DNA of 64,000 bases from Myxococcota bacterium. Its GTDB lineage: Bacteria > Myxococcota_A > UBA9160 > SMWR01. A program made the position numbers and the translations under genes. Below the pieces are notes generated by a model. It saw nothing but the letters and a program-made list of their open reading frames with translations, had not been told where the DNA came from and did not search any database. The stretch is taken from the NCBI GenBank assembly GCA_022447545.1, contig JAKVBI010000009.1, forward strand, positions 21,091-85,090, written 5' to 3'. Shown here one piece after another: positions 9,330 through 18,178 of this stretch (the stretch's first letter is position 1; the number at the start of each line of letters is the position of its first letter).

Positions 9330-10235
9330 ATGCTCGATTTTCGCGGCCGACTGATATTGATGGTGCTCCTTAGCGCTCTGGTGGCGGCCTCGGTGGTGAC
9401 CATGGCCGTGGACGGCACGCGTTCCGAGGTTGATGACGGTGACCTGCCGTGGTTCACGGGCCTGATTCTGGACGTCGCGGTGCCCGTCCAGAAAGTGCTG
9501 TCGGCGCCCATCGACTTCGCCGAAGAGATCTGGGTGAACTACGTCGACCTGCTCCATGTGCGCGAGGAGAACGCGGTTCTTCGGGCTCGAGTGGCCGCCC
9601 TGGACGACGAGAAACTGCAACTTCAGGAGGCTTTGGTCGAAAGCGGCCGACTGCACCACATCGCGCAACTGCGCGAGTCCTTTGAGATCCCCATGTTGCC
9701 TTCGGCTCTGGTGGGGGTCGACGCCACCCCGTGGTTCCGGTCGGCGCTGGTGGACCGCGGTCAGGTTCATGGCGTGCGGGCGGGGATGCCGCTGATCTCC
9801 GAACAGGGACTGGTGGGTTTGGTGCGTGCGACCTCCTCGAGAGCTGCGCGCGGGATGCTGCTCCTCGACCGTCAGAGTGCCATCGACGGAAGTGCGCAAA
9901 GGAGCCGCACCCGTGGCATCGTTCGAGGGCTGGGGAACGACCGTTTGGAATTTTCGTTCGTGGCGCGCGGCAACGATGTGGCTGTCGGGGACCTGATCAT
10001 GACCTCGGGACTGGGCGGTGTGTACCCGAAGGGGTTGCGAATCGGAACCGTCCGTGAGGTTCACGAACCCGGCGCTGACTTCATGCAAACGGCGTTGCTC
10101 GAACCCGCCGTGGACTTCGGCCGTCTCGAACAGGTGTTCGTGATGCTTCGCCGCGGGCCCACCATGGAACTGTTGTACGGCTCCCAGGACGGCGATCTGG
10201 CGAGTTTCGATTCCGCCGACGAACCGAGCTCGTGA
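9330..10235 (+). CDS. mreC: MreC, rod-shape determining periplasmic scaffold
   Basis: A 301-residue MreC: short cytoplasmic N-terminus, one membrane span (LILMVLLSALVAASVVTMA), a coiled-coil stretch (VREENAVLRARVAALDDEKLQLQEAL) and a beta-rich C-terminal domain with SALVDRGQVHGVRAGMPL and TSGLGGVYPKGLRIG, typical of MreC. The ATG at 9330 is used rather than the TTG one codon earlier. It bridges MreB/MreD to PBP2. The stop overlaps mreD by 4 bases (GTGA). Confidence 0.93.
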   Translation: MLDFRGRLILMVLLSALVAASVVTMAVDGTRSEVDDGDLPWFTGLILDVAVPVQKVLSAPIDFAEEIWVNYVDLLHVREENAVLRARVAALDDEKLQLQEALVESGRLHHIAQLRESFEIPMLPSALVGVDATPWFRSALVDRGQVHGVRAGMPLISEQGLVGLVRATSSRAARGMLLLDRQSAIDGSAQRSRTRGIVRGLGNDRLEFSFVARGNDVAVGDLIMTSGLGGVYPKGLRIGTVREVHEPGADFMQTALLEPAVDFGRLEQVFVMLRRGPTMELLYGSQDGDLASFDSADEPSS

Positions 10236-10771
10236 AACCGTTCGTTGGGATCCTGGTATTCGGGGCGTTGCTGGCCACGGTTCAGGGGGTTCTGGGCAAC
10301 CATCTCCCCCAGGCCTTCTGCCCGGATCTGGGCATGTTGCTCGTTCTGGCCCTGGGACTGATCTGGCGCAGTGCCGCAGCGGGCCTGCTGCTCGCAGTTC
10401 TGCTTGGCTATCTGAGCGATTTTTTGTCGGGGTCGCTGATGGGGCAACTCGCTCTGCTGCGAATCCTGGTGTTTGGGGCAGCCCGGGCCGTCAGCCGTCA
10501 ACTGAGCCTGCTGGGTTCGCTACCACTGGCGCTGTTCAGTATCGTGATCACGGCGGTTCATGGTGTGGCTCTGCTGCTCTTGACCGGTTTGTTCTCTCTC
10601 GAAGTTCCCTTCGAAACGCCGGAATGGATGGCGTTGTTTCCTCAGATGGTGCTCAACGCGATCTTCGTGACGCCGATGGTGGCCGCGGTTCGATTCATCG
10701 CCGCGAAACTGGGCGATGACGAGAGTGGGCGCAGGGCGTTGCCCATCACGGCCAAGGGGTTCCGACCGTGA
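10232..10771 (+). CDS. mreD: MreD, rod-shape determining membrane protein
   Basis: A 179-residue, highly hydrophobic protein with about five to six predicted membrane spans, in the standard position between mreC and mrdA. Typical MreD features are the early CPDLGMLLVLALGL helix and the GYLSDFLSGSLMGQLALLRILV region. The GTG at 10232 overlaps the mreC stop, and the 3' end overlaps the possible GTG start of mrdA, so translation is probably coupled along the operon. Confidence 0.85.
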   Translation: MKPFVGILVFGALLATVQGVLGNHLPQAFCPDLGMLLVLALGLIWRSAAAGLLLAVLLGYLSDFLSGSLMGQLALLRILVFGAARAVSRQLSLLGSLPLALFSIVITAVHGVALLLLTGLFSLEVPFETPEWMALFPQMVLNAIFVTPMVAAVRFIAAKLGDDESGRRALPITAKGFRP

Positions 10772-12789
10772 TCGGGGGGCTTGGCCAGGCCGGGAGGCTC
10801 GGAAACGGAAGTGAAGCGATGGTGGAGCGGCGAGTGCCGATTCTCGCCGTCGCCGTGTTCGTAGTCTTTGGCATTTTCGTGGCGCGGCTCTTCCAACTCC
10901 AGATCATCGAGTCCGCCGACTTGAGGCAGCGTTCCCAACGCAATTCCGTGCGCACCGAAATTCTCGAGGCGCCGCGCGGCGACATCTTCGATCGCTCTGG
11001 TAGATTGCTGGCCACCACCCGCCCGGCCTTCGGCGTCAAGGTTCTCCCCGTCGATCTGAGCGAGCGGGAGATGACGCTGTCGGCCGTGGGCGAGTTGCTC
11101 GACGCGAACCCGGTCGAACTCGATGAGCGTGTGGGAAAACCGGTGGGCCGTCAGCGCTTTCAAGCCGTCTACCTGGAGGATGACGCACCCTACGACCGTC
11201 TTGCCCGTGTCGAATCCCACCTCTACGCGCTCCCGGGGGTGATGACGGACATTCGTCCGCGCAGGGACTATGTGGGTGGCGAGCGCGCCGCCCATCTGCT
11301 CGGTCTGATCGGTGAGATCGATGCAGATGAACTCGCCAAGCCCGACTTCGCCGGCTATCGCCGTGGCGAGGTCATCGGGAAGGCCGGCGTCGAAACTCTG
11401 ATGGAGCCGCATCTGCGCGGCCATGCGGGTGGGCGTAACGTGGTGGTGGACGTTGCCGGGCGGAGCATCGAGGTGATCGACGAGGTGCTCCCGCTTCCGG
11501 GGGGATCGGTCACGCTGACCATCGACCTCGATCTACAGGAGGTCGCCGAGGAGGCCTTCCTGCCCGACGTGTTGGGTGAGCCCGCGCGTATGGGCGCCGT
11601 GGTGGCCCTGGATCCACGCAACGGCGACGTCCTCGCCATGGTCTCGAAACCGTCCTTCGACCCCAATGACTTCGCGGGGGGTGTGGACGATGAGACCTGG
11701 GAGCGGCTGACCGGCGACCGTTGGCGCCCGATTCAGAATCGCGCGATCTCGGGCCAGTATGCACCGGGGTCGACCTACAAGGCGATCGTGGGGGCGGCCG
11801 CCCTGGAGACCGGTGTGATCGACGAGACCGAGAAGATCTACTGCCCGGGCTCTTTCACTCTGGGGCGCCGGACCTATCGCTGCTGGAAACGAGAAGGTCA
11901 CGGCGACGTGGACATGCACGACGCTCTGAAGAAGTCATGCGACGTCTATTTCTATCAGGTGGGACTTCGCCTGGGCATCGATCGGATTGCCGAGTTCGCA
12001 GCAGGGTTCAACCTGGGAAGGCGCACCGGCATTCCGCTTCACAACGAACAACCGGGCCTCAACCCCACCAGCGCCTGGAAGGAGCGCCGCTTCGCCGAGG
12101 TCTGGATGAAGGGGGAGACCGTGTCCGCGTCCATCGGTCAGAGCTTCAACCTCGTGACTCCCATGCAACTCGCTGTAGCCTTTGGTGCTCTGGCCACCGG
12201 GCGAGTCGTGGTGCCGCGTATCCTGCTGCACACGACGGAAATGGATGGTCGTCTGCGTGCCGGGCCGGACCCCCGGTTCACCGGCCACATTCCCGTTTCT
12301 CCCGAGAACCTCGCCATCATTCGCGCGGGGCTCGAAGCCGTGGTGCAGGAGACCGGCGGAACTGGTGGGCGCGCGCGCGTGCCAGGAGTTCGCGTGGTGG
12401 GAAAGACCGGGACCTCTCAGGTGGTGGGGCTCGAGCACACCGATGGACTCGAGGACGACGAAGTCGCCATCCAACACCGCGACCACGCCTGGTTCGCGAG
12501 CTACGCGCCCGCCGAGGATCCCGAGATCGTCGTGGTGGCGTTGGTCGAGCACGGAGGGGGAGGCGGCAGTACGGCCGCCCCGGTGGCCCAGAAGGTTCTC
12601 GCCCGCTACTTCGAGAAACGGAGCCTCGAGGAATCAGAGAACCCGAATTCTTCCCCGGACATCCGTCAGGTGGAGGGCTCGGGCGACGAGGCGTGGGAGG
12701 AGGCGGTCGACGAGGAGCCGTCCTTCGAACTCCGGGCCCGACCCCCATGGCTCGAGAGGCTCCCGGAGGTTTCCTTTGCTGGGGATTGA
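10768..12789 (+). CDS. mrdA: penicillin-binding protein 2, elongasome transpeptidase
   Basis: A 673-residue class B PBP. Domain order: membrane anchor (about 22-43, RVPILAVAVFVVFGIFVARL), PBP dimerisation domain with APRGDIFDRSGRLLATTRP, and the transpeptidase domain. Active-site motifs: S-T-Y-K with Ser335 and Lys338, S-C-D in KKSCDVYFYQ, and K546-T-G in VVGKTGTSQV. An ATG at 10819 with a nearby GGAAG is an equally good start and would remove 17 residues. The C-terminal 60 residues are acidic and low-complexity, beyond the usual domain. It cross-links lateral wall peptidoglycan with RodA. Confidence 0.95.
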   Translation: MIGGLGQAGRLGNGSEAMVERRVPILAVAVFVVFGIFVARLFQLQIIESADLRQRSQRNSVRTEILEAPRGDIFDRSGRLLATTRPAFGVKVLPVDLSEREMTLSAVGELLDANPVELDERVGKPVGRQRFQAVYLEDDAPYDRLARVESHLYALPGVMTDIRPRRDYVGGERAAHLLGLIGEIDADELAKPDFAGYRRGEVIGKAGVETLMEPHLRGHAGGRNVVVDVAGRSIEVIDEVLPLPGGSVTLTIDLDLQEVAEEAFLPDVLGEPARMGAVVALDPRNGDVLAMVSKPSFDPNDFAGGVDDETWERLTGDRWRPIQNRAISGQYAPGSTYKAIVGAAALETGVIDETEKIYCPGSFTLGRRTYRCWKREGHGDVDMHDALKKSCDVYFYQVGLRLGIDRIAEFAAGFNLGRRTGIPLHNEQPGLNPTSAWKERRFAEVWMKGETVSASIGQSFNLVTPMQLAVAFGALATGRVVVPRILLHTTEMDGRLRAGPDPRFTGHIPVSPENLAIIRAGLEAVVQETGGTGGRARVPGVRVVGKTGTSQVVGLEHTDGLEDDEVAIQHRDHAWFASYAPAEDPEIVVVALVEHGGGGGSTAAPVAQKVLARYFEKRSLEESENPNSSPDIRQVEGSGDEAWEEAVDEEPSFELRARPPWLERLPEVSFAGD

Positions 12790-13873
12790 CCGCCGACTGG
12801 TACAGAATTTCGACTGGCCGCTGTTCGGCCTGATCCTGACCATCGTGGGTGTGGGGGTCGTCAACCTGGCGTCGGCGACCCACGACGATCGCTGGATCTC
12901 GCCGGAGTTGTATCGGCAGTTGCTGGCGATCTCTCTCGGAGGTGTCGGGATGCTGGTGGTGGTGGCCATCGACTACCGCCATTTCGAGCGTCTGGCGATT
13001 CCCATCTTTCTGGTCTCGTTGGCGCTACTGGTGGCGACGCTGATCTTCGCCCCCGTCACCCGCGGCAGTCGGAGCTGGTTGTTCGGTGGCAGCTTACAGC
13101 CCTCGGAGGTCGCCAAACTCGCATTGATTCTGATGCTCGCCCGCTTCTTCCACCGGAATCCGGCTCGGGACATGCATGCGCTGCCGAGTCTCCTCCAACT
13201 GGGCATGATCATCGTTCTGCCCGTCGGGTTGATCGTCATGCAGGGCGACGCTGGAATGGCCCTGCTGACACTCTTCATTGCCTGCACGTTTCTGGTGTTC
13301 GTGCGCATTCCCTGGGGCGCCTGGCTCGGAATCGCACTGACCGGGGTGCTCGGATTGGTGACACTCTGGATGTTCGCTCTCGCCCCGTACCAGCGCAGTC
13401 GGATTCTCGATGTCATCGACCCGGGCCGGGACCCACTGGCATCGGGCTATCAGGCCATCCAATCCCGGATCGCCGTGGGATCGGGTGGTCTGTTGGGATC
13501 GGGCTACATGGAGGGCACTCAGACGCAACTGCGGTTCCTTCCGACACAGCACACGGACTTTGCGTTCTCGGTGTTGGGCGAAGAATGGGGGTTCGTGGGA
13601 AGCACCTTCGTGCTGATGCTCTATGTCGCGCTGATGCTGTGGGGGTTGATGGTGGCTCGAAGCGCCAAGGACGGCTTCGGTGGCTTGTTGGCGGTGGGGG
13701 TGGTGGCCGTGATCTTCTGGCCGGCGACCCTCAACATCGCCATGGTGCTCGGCCTGGCACCCGTGATCGGAGTGGCTTTGCCGCTGCTTTCCTATGGGGG
13801 TTCAGCCATCGTCATTACTCTGGTGTCCCTGGGCCTTCTGCTCAACGTTTCCATGCGCCGCTACGTCTTCTAG
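12776..13873 (+). CDS. rodA: RodA, SEDS peptidoglycan glycosyltransferase
   Basis: A 365-residue SEDS-family polymerase with about ten membrane spans. Family strings seen: RGSRSWLFGGSLQPSEVAKLAL, LPVGLIVMQGDAGMALL (for the usual QPDLG), FLPTQHTDFAFSVLGEEWGF and the end GVALPLLSYGGSAIVITLVSLGLL. The TTG at 12776 is chosen because GGAGGT lies 5 bases before it; the gene then overlaps mrdA by 14 bases. It works with PBP2 in cell elongation. Confidence 0.95.
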   Translation: MLGIDRRLVQNFDWPLFGLILTIVGVGVVNLASATHDDRWISPELYRQLLAISLGGVGMLVVVAIDYRHFERLAIPIFLVSLALLVATLIFAPVTRGSRSWLFGGSLQPSEVAKLALILMLARFFHRNPARDMHALPSLLQLGMIIVLPVGLIVMQGDAGMALLTLFIACTFLVFVRIPWGAWLGIALTGVLGLVTLWMFALAPYQRSRILDVIDPGRDPLASGYQAIQSRIAVGSGGLLGSGYMEGTQTQLRFLPTQHTDFAFSVLGEEWGFVGSTFVLMLYVALMLWGLMVARSAKDGFGGLLAVGVVAVIFWPATLNIAMVLGLAPVIGVALPLLSYGGSAIVITLVSLGLLLNVSMRRYVF

Positions 13874-13943
13874 CGGTCCGATCGCAACCGCAAACAGTGG
13901 GTCGGGTTCGCCCTACCGCCACCGACTTCGGTACGATCGAGGC

Positions 13944-14699
13944 ATGGATGTGGATCAGCGGAGTCGCCGACCGACCACTGCCGCTGCTTTCTTCGACATG
14001 GACAACACGCTGATTGCCGAGAACTCGGGCAGCCTGTACGTCCGGTATCGCTACCAACGCGGAGAGATCGACCACTTCGAGTTGCTCCGCAGCGCTTTCT
14101 CCTACCTCCAGTTCAAGCTCGGCGTGCTCGACGTGGGCAGCTGGACGCGACGCATGATGGTGGGATTCAAGGGTCGCAGCGAGTGGGAGGTCGAGGAGGA
14201 GGCCGCCCGTTGGTTCGACGATCTGATGCTACAGACCGTGTATCCCGAGGCGGTCGAGTTGGTCGATGAACACCTCGCAGCTGGACACGTGGTGGCCATC
14301 GTTTCCGGAGCCCTCGGTTTTGTGGTGCGCCCCGTGGCCAAAAGGCTGGGGATCGAACACATCATCCACACGCGCCTGGAGGTCGAGGACGGAGTACTCA
14401 CGGGCCGCGTCGAAGATCCGGTGTGCTTCGAGGAGGGAAAGATCTACTGGCTCGAACAGTTCATCGATGAGCACGAGATCGACCTGGCCCGGAGCTACTT
14501 CTACACCGACTCGATCAGCGATCTGCCCCTGCTCGACGTGGTGGGGCATCCCGTGGCCACCAACCCCGATCCGGTGTTGCACCGAACGGCGCGCCGCCGG
14601 GGCTGGGAGGTCAAGCACTTCCAACCCCCACGGGTGGATCTTGCGGGTCTCAGTGGCTCGGGGGTCGATGCACGGCCGGCGCCGCCAGGACGAGAATGA
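13944..14699 (+). CDS. HAD-superfamily IB phosphatase (SerB/CicA-like)
   Basis: A 251-residue HAD-IB hydrolase. Motif I is DMDNT (Asp nucleophile and acid/base), motif II is the Ser of AIVSGAL, motif III is the Lys in EEGKIYWLEQF, and motif IV is YTDSISDLPLLDVVG, a pattern typical of HAD-IB enzymes with a helical cap like CicA. Likely a phosphomonoesterase acting on a lipid or small-molecule phosphate; substrate unknown. The ATG at 13944 gives the usual family length. It follows rodA after 70 bases and may be co-transcribed with it. Confidence 0.85.
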   Translation: MDVDQRSRRPTTAAAFFDMDNTLIAENSGSLYVRYRYQRGEIDHFELLRSAFSYLQFKLGVLDVGSWTRRMMVGFKGRSEWEVEEEAARWFDDLMLQTVYPEAVELVDEHLAAGHVVAIVSGALGFVVRPVAKRLGIEHIIHTRLEVEDGVLTGRVEDPVCFEEGKIYWLEQFIDEHEIDLARSYFYTDSISDLPLLDVVGHPVATNPDPVLHRTARRRGWEVKHFQPPRVDLAGLSGSGVDARPAPPGRE

Positions 14700-14734
14700 T
14701 CGCAGAGGCACCGGCGGCTCGAGGGAGCCGACCG

Positions 14735-15061
14735 TCATTCGATCAGCTTGGAGACCATTTCCTCGAAGTCCTTCTTGGGGCGCGCGCCCACGAGTTGCTG
14801 GACGACCTGGCCCCCCTGGAAGGCGAGCAGCGTGGGGATCGATCGAACGCCAAATTTCCCCGGCGTGGCGGGATTGGCGTCGATGTCCATCTTGACAAAC
14901 TTGACCTGTTCGCCGTATTCGCCCGCCAGCTCGCTTACGATGGGAGCGATGGCACGGCAGGGAGCGCACCACTCTGCCCAGAAATCGATGATGGCGGGCT
15001 TGTCGGACTGCAGAATTTCGGCGTCGAAGGTCTGATCGGTGACTTCCACCACATCGGCCAT
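14735..15061 (-). CDS. trxA: thioredoxin
   Basis: A 108-residue classical thioredoxin with active site W-C-A-P-C (Cys32 and Cys35) in DFWAEWCAPCRAIAP, the cis-proline loop SIPTLLAF and the C-terminal GARPKKDFEEMVSKL. The ATG at 15061 is preceded on the minus strand by AGGAGA. The frame is open far upstream, but this start fits the family length exactly. One unusual point is ANPATPGKFGVRSIPT, where T-P replaces the common N-P/A-A. It reduces cytoplasmic disulfides. Confidence 0.95.
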   Translation of the reverse strand: MADVVEVTDQTFDAEILQSDKPAIIDFWAEWCAPCRAIAPIVSELAGEYGEQVKFVKMDIDANPATPGKFGVRSIPTLLAFQGGQVVQQLVGARPKKDFEEMVSKLIE

Positions 15062-15220
15062 GGCGTTCTCCTGGTTGGTCGGCGTGCGGTTTGGCATGCC
15101 TTGAAGAGGGTTGAGGGTTGGCAGAGTCCCAGGAGTGGGACGTGCGGCTGACGAGATTAGCGGAAGCAGCGGGGAACGACCCGTCCCCCGTCGTACAATG
15201 CGGTTCGGGAGGGCTCGCCG

Positions 15221-15829
15221 ATGACGATTGAGAAGGGCCCGGGGACGGGACCGGCACTGGCACGCCAGCGGCTCGGCGAGAGCGCCGACCTGCTGGCGGC
15301 AACCCGGGAGGCCTGTGCGGACAGCATCGCGGCCGCGGCATCTCTGATGGTCGATTGCCTCGAAGCGGGAGGCCGCGTTCTGGCCTTCGGCAACGGGGGC
15401 TCGGCGGCCGACGCTCAGCATCTGGCCGCCGAGTTGACGGGGCGTTTCGAGCGCGATCGACCGGCTCTGTCGGCGCTGGCATTGACAGCCAACAGCTCGG
15501 ATCTGACGGCCATCGGGAACGACTACGACTACTCGGCTGTCTTTTCGCGGCTGGTCGAGGCGCATGGCAGACCAGGAGACGTGGTGATCGCCATCTCCAC
15601 TTCGGGGGAGTCGCCCAATGTCTGTGAGGCGGCACGTGTGGCGCGAGACGCCGGATTGCGCGGCGTGGCATTGACGGGCCGTGGGGGTGGTAGCCTGGCG
15701 CAATGGGTGGACGTGTCGGTCGAGGTTCCGTCGGATCGCACCGCTCGAATCCAGGAGGCCCATGCGGCCCTGATCCACGTGCTGTGTGAACTGGTGGAGG
15801 AAACCCTGTTTGGAGCGGTGGATCCATGA
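15221..15829 (+). CDS. gmhA: phosphoheptose isomerase GmhA
   Basis: A 202-residue SIS-domain isomerase converting sedoheptulose 7-phosphate to D-glycero-D-manno-heptose 7-phosphate for LPS inner core. Seen: VLAFGNGGSAADAQHLAAELTGRF (the sugar-phosphate loop and the zinc-site region), TANSSDLTAIGNDY, and VIAISTSGESPNV, all diagnostic of GmhA rather than general SIS proteins. GGGAGG lies upstream of the ATG. Its stop overlaps the next gene by 4 bases (ATGA). It supports a Gram-negative envelope with heptose-containing LPS. Confidence 0.92.
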   Translation: MTIEKGPGTGPALARQRLGESADLLAATREACADSIAAAASLMVDCLEAGGRVLAFGNGGSAADAQHLAAELTGRFERDRPALSALALTANSSDLTAIGNDYDYSAVFSRLVEAHGRPGDVVIAISTSGESPNVCEAARVARDAGLRGVALTGRGGGSLAQWVDVSVEVPSDRTARIQEAHAALIHVLCELVEETLFGAVDP

Positions 15830-16782
15830 GCCCCTCCAAGCCGCGCAAGATCGACCGCTCGAAGGTTCGGCTCGTCAGCGCCCGGCGGCGGAAGAGTCGT
15901 GTGCGCGTTGCCGAAGAGGCTACGCCCCACACGCCGGGTGGGAGTTTGGCCGAGTTCCTGGACGGATTGCCCGACCAACTCGGGGCAAGGGACCTGCGAG
16001 AAGCCATCGCAGCGGCCAGCGCCGCCCACGCCCGTGAGCGGACCCTGTTGTGGGGGCTCGGCGCCCACGTCATCAAGGTGGGGCTTGCCCCGGTGGTGGT
16101 CGATCTGCTGGAGCGCGGCTGGGTGACCGCCATGCTCCTCAATGGGGCCGGCTGCGTGCACGACCTGGAACTCGCACGCATGGGGCGAACCAGTGAGGAC
16201 GTGGCCGCCAGCCTCGACGACGGCAGCTTCGGGATGGCGGGGGAGACCGCTCAGTTGCTCAATGATGCCATCCGAGAGGGGGCCGAGGCGGGCCTGGGGA
16301 TGGGAGAGGCCGTGGGCCAGGCCATCTTGGAGGGCGACTACCCCCACAAGGACCGGTCGATTCTGGCCGCTGCCGCGCGCTTGGGTGTGCCGGCCACGGT
16401 CCACGTGGCCATCGGAACCGACATCCACCACATGCACCCCGGAGCCGATGGTGCGGCGCTGGGGGCTACCAGCTATCGGGATTTCGAGACCCTGACCGGC
16501 GTGGTAGCCACCCTCAGTCGCGGGGTTGTTTTCAACGTGGGCTCGGCGGTGATTCTGCCCGAGGTCTTCTTGAAAGCACTATCTCTGGCCCGCAACCTCG
16601 GTCACGCCGCCCACCGCTTCACCAGCGTCGACATCGACTTCATCCGGCACTATCGACCCCGGGTCAACGTGGTGGAGAGACCCACGCGAACCGGCGGCCG
16701 GGGTCTGTCGCTGGTGGGGCACCATGAGATCCTCTTGCCCCTGCTCGCCGCGGGTCTGATCGAATCGACGGAAAGCCATTAG
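15826..16782 (+). CDS. deoxyhypusine synthase-like conserved protein
   Basis: A 318-residue protein, probably of the bacterial deoxyhypusine-synthase-like group, with a Rossmann-type NAD fold. Recognisable strings are LLWGLGAHVIKVGLAPVVVD, LNGAGCVHDLELARMG, SFGMAGETAQLLNDAI and VAIGTDIHHMHPGADG. The basic N-terminus (KPRKIDRSKVR) is not a signal peptide. It is coupled to gmhA by a 4-base overlap and lies 10 bases before a fatty-acid transporter. Bacteria lack eIF5A, so a hypusine role is unlikely; the true substrate is unknown. The family assignment is by recollection of motifs and is tentative. Confidence 0.55.
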   Translation: MSPSKPRKIDRSKVRLVSARRRKSRVRVAEEATPHTPGGSLAEFLDGLPDQLGARDLREAIAAASAAHARERTLLWGLGAHVIKVGLAPVVVDLLERGWVTAMLLNGAGCVHDLELARMGRTSEDVAASLDDGSFGMAGETAQLLNDAIREGAEAGLGMGEAVGQAILEGDYPHKDRSILAAAARLGVPATVHVAIGTDIHHMHPGADGAALGATSYRDFETLTGVVATLSRGVVFNVGSAVILPEVFLKALSLARNLGHAAHRFTSVDIDFIRHYRPRVNVVERPTRTGGRGLSLVGHHEILLPLLAAGLIESTESH

Positions 16783-16792
16783 GCGGCGGCGC

Positions 16793-18178
16793 ATGGGGAT
16801 CGTCGAAGGTCTGCAGGGGGTAGGTGCGTCGCTCACACGCGTGACCGAGCGCTGGGTGCCGGACTCGTGGGTGATCTGCATGGCTCTGACCTTCGTCGCC
16901 CTGGTCTTGGCGGTGTTGGGGGCAGGTGCCGGGGTCGAGCAGACGGTGGTGGCGTGGGGGGACGGCGTCTGGACTCTGCTCGGATTGTCGATGCAGTTCA
17001 CCCTGTCGCTGGTTGCCGCCTACGCGTGTGTCACCTCCCGCCCGGTGTTTCACATGCTGGACCGCTTGGCCAGCCTGCCGAACCCGGAACGGCCGAGGCA
17101 GGCCATCGTCCTGACGGGAATTTTTTCCATGGCGGCTGGCTACCTCAATGCGGCGGTGTGCACCGTGGGTTGCGCGATGTTCGTGCCCTTTGTCTTGCGC
17201 CGGAACCCCGGCGTGGATGTGCGCGTTACGATCGCCGCCGCGTACCTCGGCCTCGGGACCGTTTGGCATGGAGGCTTGTCGGCCTCGGCTCCGCTGATCC
17301 TGGCGACTCCGGGAAACCCGCTGCTCGAACCCGCCTCGGGTGTGCCCATCGTCGACCGTCTCTATCCCGTGACGGAAACGCTTTTCATCCCCTTCAACCT
17401 GATCTATCTGCTCGTGGTAGGCGGGGTGGCGCTCGCCGCTGTGACCCTGCTGCATCCGGTACGGGACCCTCGAACGCTGACCCCGGAACAGTCCGAGGCG
17501 ATTCTGCCGCGTCCTCCCCCCGAGGAACCCACCGTGTCGAGCCCCGCAGGTCGCCTGGATGCGTTCCCGGGTTGGGTCTGGCTCGCGGCATTGCTGCTCG
17601 CCTACCCACTCGGGCACTCCCTGCTGACGCGTGGCTTCGGAGCGACCTGGACCATCGATGCCTACAACACGGTCTTCCTGACTCTCGCCCTGTTGCTTCA
17701 CGGGAGGCCTCGGGAATTTCTGCGCGCGTGTCGTCAGGGAGTGGATACGGCCTGGGGCCTCATCATTCAGTTCCCCTTTTATGCCGGGATCTTCGGCGTG
17801 ATGCAGAACGCGGGTCTGGGGGCCTGGTTGGGTGGGTGGTTCGAGCGGGGGGCCACCCAGGCCACCTATCCGCTGCTCGTCTATCTCTATTCGGGGGTAA
17901 TGAACCTGTTCGTGCCGTCGGGGGGGTCGAAGTGGCTCATCGAAGCCCCCTATCTGATTCCGGCGGGTCAGGAGGTGGGGGTCTCCACGGTCACCGTGAT
18001 GCTCGCCTACGCGTACGGGGACTCCACCACCAATCTGATTCAGCCCATGTGGGCCATTCCCTTGTTGGCCATCACGCGCATGCGTTTCGGGGATGTGGTG
18101 GGATACACGTTTCTCGTCGCTCTGGCCTGCGCGGCAGTCAGCACGGTCGCCATGTTCTTGATCCCGGCTCAGTTGTGA
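16793..18178 (+). CDS. atoE: short-chain fatty acid transporter, AtoE type
   Basis: A 461-residue integral membrane protein with about eleven to twelve predicted spans, matching the AtoE short-chain fatty acid symporter family: VTERWVPDSWVICMALTFV at the start, YLNAAVCTVGCAMFVPFV, the LGTVWHGGLSASAPL region, FPFYAGIFGVMQNAGL, and GVMNLFVPSGGSKWLIEAPY. It probably imports butyrate or acetoacetate. The end overlaps the P450 start by 4 bases (GTGA), so uptake and oxidation may be linked. Confidence 0.85.
   Translation: MGIVEGLQGVGASLTRVTERWVPDSWVICMALTFVALVLAVLGAGAGVEQTVVAWGDGVWTLLGLSMQFTLSLVAAYACVTSRPVFHMLDRLASLPNPERPRQAIVLTGIFSMAAGYLNAAVCTVGCAMFVPFVLRRNPGVDVRVTIAAAYLGLGTVWHGGLSASAPLILATPGNPLLEPASGVPIVDRLYPVTETLFIPFNLIYLLVVGGVALAAVTLLHPVRDPRTLTPEQSEAILPRPPPEEPTVSSPAGRLDAFPGWVWLAALLLAYPLGHSLLTRGFGATWTIDAYNTVFLTLALLLHGRPREFLRACRQGVDTAWGLIIQFPFYAGIFGVMQNAGLGAWLGGWFERGATQATYPLLVYLYSGVMNLFVPSGGSKWLIEAPYLIPAGQEVGVSTVTVMLAYAYGDSTTNLIQPMWAIPLLAITRMRFGDVVGYTFLVALACAAVSTVAMFLIPAQL

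Noticed and set aside
14229-16181. 650-codon minus-strand open frame across the HAD, trxA and gmhA region
   Set aside because: Pro/Arg/Ser-rich translation typical of antisense frames; it overlaps three confidently identified genes.
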